Below are positions 5,151-9,422 of a stretch of DNA of 9,422 nt, piece by piece (the stretch's first letter is position 1; every line of letters starts with the position of its first letter). A program made the translations under genes and the position numbers. Origin of the DNA: Nitrospirota bacterium (GTDB lineage: Bacteria > Nitrospirota > Nitrospiria > Nitrospirales > Nitrospiraceae); the NCBI GenBank assembly GCA_020028195.1, contig JAHWYE010000043.1:1-9422 (forward strand), given 5' to 3'. Below the pieces are notes generated by a model. The model was not told the origin of the DNA, searched no databases, and worked only from the letters and a program-made list of their open reading frames with translations.

Positions 5151-7976
5151 ATGCCTGAGAAGAAACGCGCCGTTGCCACGGACTTGCGACGTGCACTTGG
5201 GTCGGAGAAGGTGCTGGATGACGTTCCGACCCTGACCGCCTATGCGGTGGACGCCAGTATCTATAAGATCGTTCCCCAGGCAGTGGTGCTGGCCGAGTCG
5301 GAAGCCGATATCCAAACAGTGGTGACCTATGCGGTGCGGACGGGGGTTCCCCTGACGCCACGAGCAGCCGGCACCAACCTGACCGGCTCCGCAATCGGCT
5401 CAGGGATCATCCTGGACATCTCCCGTCTCAACCGTATCCTGGAACTGAATCGCGACGAACAGTGGGTCCGGGTGCAGCCAGGGATCGTGTTTGCGGAGTT
5501 GAACAAGCGGTTGGCTGGTCATGGTCTCTTGTTCGGTCCGGACCCCTCCAGCGGCGACATGTGCAAGCTGGGCGGCATGCTGGCGAATAATTCGTCTGGC
5601 CCTCACACGCTTCGGTATGGGTCGGTCAAAGACAATGTGCAGGCGCTGAGAGTCTGCCTGTCATCCGCCGACTGGCTGGAGGCCCGTTCGTATGGCCTCG
5701 GCGATCCAGCGCTCAATGACCTGCTCGCGACCCATCCGCCGCTCCGGACGGTGTTGGAACTGGTTCGCAAACAGGCCGAGTTGATCCGCGCCAAACGACC
5801 GACCGTCAGCAAAAACAGTTGCGGATACAACCTGTTCGGCCTGGTGGACGGGCTGGACCAGGCAGTATTCGATCTTCCGAAGCTCTTCGTCGGCAGTGAA
5901 GGCACCCTCGGAGTGATCAGTGAAGCGACGCTGCGCGTGGTGGCCCGGCCGAAGGCCAGCGCGACCGCCCTCATCCATTTTCGGTCTCTCGAGGACGTAG
6001 GCGACGCGGTGCCTCAGCTCTTAGCGCTCTCGCCAAGCGCGCTGGAGGTGATGGATGCCAATACTCTGAACCTGATCGGGCGCAATCGCCACGGAATCCC
6101 GGACGACGCGGCTGCGACACTCCTGGCCGAGTTCGATCAAGACGGAGGGCCTGACGACCTGCGTGAACAGGCGACGCGCCTGACTTCACTGTGCCGCCGG
6201 TATCGGCTCTCATCAGATCCCGTCGTGGCCTTCGACCAGGAACAGCGCGACCAACTCTGGAAAGCGCGTAAGGCCTTGTATCCCACCCTCTACCGGTATG
6301 ACCAGCGCAAGAAGCCGATCAACTATGTGGATGATGTGGTCGTTCGAGCCGAACGGATCAGCGAGCTCATCCGGTACTTGGAAGAGTTTTTCAGAGAACA
6401 GCGCATCGCGGTCGCCATCTTCGGCCATATCGGGAACGGCAACGCGCATATCGTGCCCCTGCTGGACGTGAATGACCGAGAGGACTTCGCGCGAATGGTC
6501 GAAGGCTATCGAGACATTCACCAGACGGTCCTCACCCGATTTGGCGGGTCCATCTGTGGGGAACATGGGGACGGACGGGTGCGCGCGGAGTTCGTCCGGC
6601 GCATGTACGGCGAAGAGCTCTACGACCTGTTTGTGCAGGTCAAACGGAGCCTCGACCCGACCGGGGTGTTGAATCCTGGAGTGAAAATCAGCGACACGTC
6701 GTTCACAGAGCATATCGACTATACCCGCCTTTCGAAAGCCTGCGCGACCTGCGGCAAATGCAATTCTGTTTGTCCGGTCTACGACGTGTTTCAGTCCGAG
6801 GACATGAGCTCGCGGGGCTGGTTCGAGATCGTCACGTCCAAGGACTACAGTTATCTGAATTCCAAGCGCGTGGTCGAGGCCTGTCTGAACTGCAAGTCCT
6901 GCCGGACGATCTGCCCGGCGGATGTGGATGTCTCAGACCTGATCCTGAAACGCCGCGCCGAGCACCCGAACCGCATGGCAGGACTGATATTCGCCCTGCA
7001 TGCGCGCCCCTGGCTGTTCGAACCGCTCCTCAAGGCGGCAGCTCGCACGCAGTGGCTGTGGGACCGGCCGAGGCCTCGCGCCTGGCTCGAATGGATCACG
7101 CGCCCCCTGATGCGCCGAATCGCCGAGACCTCCCGGCTTCCCCGTGACATGGTGCTGCCCCGAATGGCGACCAGACACCTCCGCGAGCGATACCCCGAGT
7201 TGGCGCGGAACGCCGCCTCCGGACGATCGAGCGTCGCCTATTTCCATGGCTGCGCTGCGAACTATCTGGATGATGGAGTCGGGGACGCAGTCATCGCCGT
7301 GCTTCGACGGCACGGCGTTGAGCCAGCGCTGCCGGCTCAACGCTGCTCGGGAACGCCCATCCAGACCTACGGACATCTCAAGCTGGTGCTGGAGGGAGCA
7401 CGCCACAACCTCGCTTCGCTTGAACGCTATGACACCGTGATCACCGGCTGTGCCTCCTGCACACTGATGTTGAAAGACTACCCTGGGCTCTTCGAGGCCG
7501 GTCCTGAGCGTGAGGCAGCCGAACGACTCGCCCGCCGTGTGAAACACATCACCGAGTTCGTGGCCGAGTCCAAGGAGACGCCCGACCAAGGCACAGGCAC
7601 TGTACGCACACGCAAAGTGACGTACCACTCCTCGTGCCATCTCCGAGCGGCTGGCGTGACGAAAGCGCCCCGAAAGGTTCTGGCCGCACTGCCTGGCGTG
7701 GAGTTCATCGAGATGGAAGATGCCGATCGCTGCGCAGGAGGCGCTGGCACGTACATCCTGAAGGATTACGACACAGCCGCGAAAATTTTCGATCGAAAAC
7801 GACGGGCGATTGAGGACAGCGGAGCCGACGTGGTCGCCACCAGTTGCCCTGCCTGCATGATCCAACTCAACAACGGTCTAAGAGGAACGGTGCAGGTCAA
7901 ACACGTGGCAGAGCTGCTGCGCGACTCGTACGAGACCGCGCAGGGGTCCAGGGGCACAGTTCCCTCTTCGAAGCCA
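5151..7976 (+). CDS. FAD/4Fe-4S 2-hydroxyacid oxidoreductase, GlcD-GlpC-type fusion
   Basis: This 942-residue protein fuses a GlcD-like flavin oxidase (about 1-510) to a GlcF/GlpC-like iron-sulfur half (about 525-942). Flavin-binding marks are AAGTNLTG (72-79), GPDPSSGD (129-136), GGMLANNSSG (141-150) and GSEGTLGVI (248-256). The C-terminal cap has GHIGNGNAH (425-433) and CGEHGDGRVRAEF (469-481), typical of D-lactate, glycolate and D-2-hydroxyglutarate dehydrogenases. Two 4Fe-4S ferredoxin motifs follow: C531, C534, C537, C541 and C578, C581, C584, C588. Two cysteine-rich CCG half-sites come last, but each reads CSG (732-734) or CAG (861-863) instead of CCG. The architecture matches proteins such as E. 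coli YdiJ (about 1,018 residues). It probably oxidises a D-2-hydroxyacid at the inner membrane's cytoplasmic face and passes electrons to quinone; the substrate is not determined. Start ATG 5151 is favoured by the promoter, though its ribosome site is weak. The stop codon ends at 7979 and overlaps the next gene. Confidence 0.9.
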
Positions 7977-8218
7977 TGAGGCTGCGAAAGGTGGACTGGC
8001 TCTTCGTCCTTGCCGCGGCGCTCGTCGTCCTGTTCGTATCGTTGCTGCCGTCGCCGCGCGACAGGAATCCGCCTGTCCCCCGCACGCCCGATCATCAGGG
8101 GCTGGTCTCAGAAAAAGACTGCCTGCGCTGCCATGTCGCCGGGGGCCCGAGACCCTTACCCGGTCGGCATCCGAAGCGGCAGGACTGCTGGCGCTGTCAT
8201 AAGGTAGCCATGGACTAA
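7976..8218 (+). CDS. Miniature membrane-anchored diheme cytochrome c
   Basis: This 80-residue protein starts with MRLRKVDW, then one hydrophobic helix (about 9-24) that should anchor it with the C-terminus outside. It carries two c-type heme motifs, CLRCH (49-53) and CWRCH (71-75). Two extra histidines, H40 and H65, precede the motifs by 8 and 5 residues, giving the order His-CxxCH-His-CxxCH. The same order is seen in the periplasmic nitrate reductase subunit NapB, so bis-His ligation of both hemes is plausible. ATG 7976 overlaps the oxidase TGA as ATGA, a strong sign of translational coupling. The longer frame from 7844 lies inside the oxidase and is not used. It is probably an electron acceptor linked to the oxidase. 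Because the flavoenzyme is expected in the cytoplasm and the hemes outside, quinone or another carrier would have to connect them. Confidence 0.8.
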   Translation: MRLRKVDWLFVLAAALVVLFVSLLPSPRDRNPPVPRTPDHQGLVSEKDCLRCHVAGGPRPLPGRHPKRQDCWRCHKVAMD

Positions 8219-8295
8219 CGGGCCGAGGGAGACGCCCAGGAGGTGGCCCAGCCAGGTCCAAGAGGACCCTGCGCAGGCGAGGAGGAACCACGGAA
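8219..8295 (+). other. 77-nt gap within the oxidase operon
   Basis: The gap between the cytochrome and MoaD-like genes holds a small hairpin, GGTCC (8255-8259) and GGACC (8264-8268) with a 4-nt loop, and the ribosome site of the next gene. No promoter or terminator is evident, so read-through is likely. Confidence 0.4.
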
Positions 8296-8574
8296 ATGGT
8301 CACGGTACTCTTATTCGGACAGACCTTGCGTCAGACGGTGGAAGAGTCTGAACTCCAGATTGAAGTGGCAGGGCCGCTCACGGTCAGGGCACTGCTTGAA
8401 GCCAACCAGGATCGGCTTGGGGGAGTGATGCCGTTTCTCGGCAAAGGCGAGTTGCTGGTCACCGTGAACCGAAAGGTGGGCTCCATGGACTCAGTGGTCC
8501 ACGACGGTGATACGGTCAAGCTCACCCATCAGTTCAACCCGACTTATGAAGGCGCAACGTGGCAGAATCCGTGA
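8296..8574 (+). CDS. MoaD/ThiS-like beta-grasp protein without Gly-Gly tail
   Basis: This 92-residue protein has the order of a small sulfur-carrier beta-grasp fold: a first strand VTVLLFGQTLRQ, a second strand ELQIEVAGPLTVRALLEAN (19-37) leading into the helix, then ELLVTVNRK (52-60) and the turn VVHDGDTVKL (67-76). MoaD and ThiS end a few residues later in Gly-Gly, which is adenylated and thiocarboxylated. Here the chain continues with THQFNPTYEGATWQNP and has no C-terminal glycine pair. It therefore probably does not serve as a classical sulfur carrier unless it is processed. ATG 8296 has GGAGG 10 nt upstream and GGAA directly before it. It appears to be the last gene of the oxidase operon, 77 nt after the cytochrome. 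Fold assignment is moderate; function unknown. Confidence 0.7.
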   Translation: MVTVLLFGQTLRQTVEESELQIEVAGPLTVRALLEANQDRLGGVMPFLGKGELLVTVNRKVGSMDSVVHDGDTVKLTHQFNPTYEGATWQNP

Positions 8575-8621
8575 TGACGCTGGCAGGATGTTGAAAAAGG
8601 CCCCCAGCTTTGTTCTCGTTC

Positions 8622-8649
8622 ACCCGTTGCGCGAAGTCTGGCAACGGGT
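8622..8649 (+). repeat. Hairpin 1 of a related pair
   Basis: ACCCGTTGC (8622-8630) and GCAACGGGT (8641-8649) form a perfect 9-bp stem with a 10-nt loop. It matches hairpin 2, 56 bp downstream, in stem length and loop size. Confidence 0.75.
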
Positions 8650-8677
8650 ACCGGTCAGAGGCTCAACAGTCTTGGGT

Positions 8678-8705
8678 ACCCATTGCTCTTCGGGCTGCAA
8701 TGGGT
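8678..8705 (+). repeat. Hairpin 2 of a related pair
   Basis: ACCCATTGC (8678-8686) and GCAATGGGT (8697-8705) form a perfect 9-bp stem with a 10-nt loop. It differs from hairpin 1 by a G-C to A-T change made on both sides of the stem. Confidence 0.75.
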
Positions 8706-8803
8706 TCACGCCACTTCGCTCGCTGCGGCCGCGTCACGGGAAGGGGCGCGTCTTGGCGCGCCTGGGGTGGGAGGGTGAAAACAACGCCTTTTGAACATCC
8801 TGC

Positions 8804-8915
8804 GGGGACCTTTGGACCACTTCAGGGTTGTGAAAGGTTCCTTCGGAGATGGGTCGCGAATTCGTTCTTTAACACCACTCTGGTGGAACCTGAAGAGGCG
8901 GGGAGGCTCGGGGGC
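8804..8915. other. Gap between the repeat element and accA, with nested inverted repeats
   Basis: No gene is seen. An imperfect long-range pairing joins CCACTTCAGGGTT (8817-8829) with AACCTGAAGAGG (8887-8898). A short perfect hairpin lies inside, CACCA (8873-8877) and TGGTG (8881-8885) with a 3-nt loop. Because accA transcription on the minus strand enters here, these may form its 3' end, but no clear U tract marks a standard terminator. Confidence 0.35.
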
Positions 8916-9422
8916 TTACGAGCCCGGCTGGGACGGCTCTCCTACCGGCCCCATCTTGCGGTACTTCACGTCTCGTCGCGCCAGGAGCTCCTCTCCCGAC
9001 AATTCTGCAAGCTGGCCCAGGTGAGTAGACAGGGCTTTGGCCAGGCGTTCAGCCATGGCGGTGGGATTCCGATGCGCCCCACCCGGAGGCTCCGGAATCA
9101 CCTCATCAATGATGCCCAGTTTCAACAAATCCTGCGCGGTCAATTTCAAGGCTGCCGCCGCATCAGGGGCTTTGGCGGGGTCATCCCAGAGGATTGCGGC
9201 GCAGCCTTCCGGTGAAATCACCGAATAGACGGCATGCTCCAGCATCAGCACTCGGTCAGCCACGGCAAGCGCGAGCGCCCCTCCGCTACCCCCCTCACCA
9301 ATGACCACCGACACGATCGGGACCGCCAACCGAGACATCACCAGCAGATTCTGCGCGATCGCTTCGGCCTGTCCGCGTTCTTCGGCTCCGATCCCTGGAT
9401 AGGCCCCTGGTGTGTCAATGAA
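8916..9422 (-). CDS. accA: Acetyl-CoA carboxylase carboxyltransferase subunit alpha (C-terminal part)
   Basis: The C-terminal 168 residues are present; the start lies beyond the right edge and the frame is open to the last base. AccA joins AccD in the cytoplasmic carboxyltransferase that moves CO2 from carboxybiotin to acetyl-CoA, the committed step of fatty acid synthesis. The fragment opens with the highly conserved FIDTPGAYPGIGAEERGQ, followed by VIGEGGSGGALALAVADRV (40-58), YSVISPEGCAAILW (66-79) and IPEPPGGAHRNP (109-120), all close to the family consensus. The final residues (GPVGEPSQPGS) are variable in the family. The TAA stop is at 8916-8918. An internal GTG at 9341 could be mistaken for a start but lies inside the conserved domain. 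Confidence 0.96.
   Translation of the reverse strand, partial: FIDTPGAYPGIGAEERGQAEAIAQNLLVMSRLAVPIVSVVIGEGGSGGALALAVADRVLMLEHAVYSVISPEGCAAILWDDPAKAPDAAAALKLTAQDLLKLGIIDEVIPEPPGGAHRNPTAMAERLAKALSTHLGQLAELSGEELLARRDVKYRKMGPVGEPSQPGS

Larger units (their letters stand above)
8583..8803. repeat. Inverted-repeat-bounded non-coding element (MITE/REP-like)
   Basis: The left end (8583-8601) and the reverse complement of the right end (8786-8803) share GCAGGATGTT and then AAAAGGC, with one substitution and one length difference. Weaker similarity continues inward (TTGTT..., then TTCACCC on both sides), giving arms of about 30-40 nt. The interior contains two related hairpins and a GGCGCG/CGCGCC stem (8745-8750 and 8757-8762). 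No target duplication or coding capacity is visible. I recall similar GCAGGATGTT...AAAAAGGCC intergenic repeats in Nitrospira genomes, unverified. It starts 8 nt after the MoaD-like stop and may end that transcript. Confidence 0.6.

Noticed and set aside
6933..7865. A 310-residue minus-strand open frame
   Set aside because: It lies wholly antisense to the Fe-S half of the oxidase, where cysteine motifs prove the sense frame; the open frame is a GC-bias effect.
7844..7975. Earlier start for the cytochrome gene
   Set aside because: It would sit inside the oxidase C-terminus. The ATG at 7976 with ATGA overlap is followed directly by a membrane anchor and the heme motifs.
8610..9215. A 201-residue plus-strand open frame
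   Set aside because: Its second half is antisense to accA, whose conserved motifs are clear, and its first half crosses the inverted-repeat element; it has no recognisable domain.

Overview
The window is about 60% GC by eye and carries densely packed, ordinary bacterial genes with GTG and TTG starts. The best guess at the source is a Nitrospira-like member of the Nitrospirota. This rests on protein flavour (LptF, the GlcD/GlpC-type fusion, the TPR plus ExeA-like ATPase pair) and on an intergenic repeat that resembles ones I recall from Nitrospira. It is an inference, not a database result. No phage, plasmid, transposase, CRISPR array, rRNA or tRNA is visible.

Layout. (1) 1-555, minus: the N-terminal 185 residues of the lipopolysaccharide export permease LptF, running off the left edge. 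(2) 556-844: a divergent promoter region and a long leader for a cold-shock protein gene (845-1072, plus). The leader holds a stem-loop and a possible 50-codon upstream ORF whose stop overlaps the csp start; a perfect 36-nt palindrome follows csp. (3) 1270-3948, plus: a two-gene unit of a 618-residue cytoplasmic TPR protein and an ExeA/GspA-like AAA ATPase. (4) 4003-4965, minus: a GyaR-type glyoxylate/hydroxypyruvate reductase. It is divergent from (5) 5151-8574, plus: a 942-residue FAD plus Fe-S 2-hydroxyacid oxidoreductase fusion, an 80-residue membrane-anchored diheme cytochrome c overlapping it by 4 nt, and, after 77 nt, a MoaD/ThiS-fold protein lacking the usual Gly-Gly tail. (6) 8583-8803: a non-coding element bounded by inverted repeats, with two sequence-related hairpins that differ by a compensated base pair. 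(7) 8916-9422, minus: the C-terminal 168 residues of AccA, running off the right edge.

How the genes fit together. The divergent reductase and oxidase suggest a local two-carbon or 2-hydroxyacid module: one enzyme would reduce glyoxylate or hydroxypyruvate with NAD(P)H, and the other would oxidise glycolate, D-lactate or a similar acid into the respiratory chain. The tiny diheme cytochrome is a candidate partner of the oxidase on the other side of the membrane, presumably through quinone. The TPR/ATPase pair looks like scaffold plus energy source for an envelope or secretion assembly, but its target is not shown here. LptF and AccA are housekeeping envelope and lipid genes.

The most distinctive items are the compensated hairpin pair inside the inverted-repeat element, the parallel loss of one cysteine in both CCG motifs of the oxidase, the miniature NapB-spaced cytochrome, and the csp leader.
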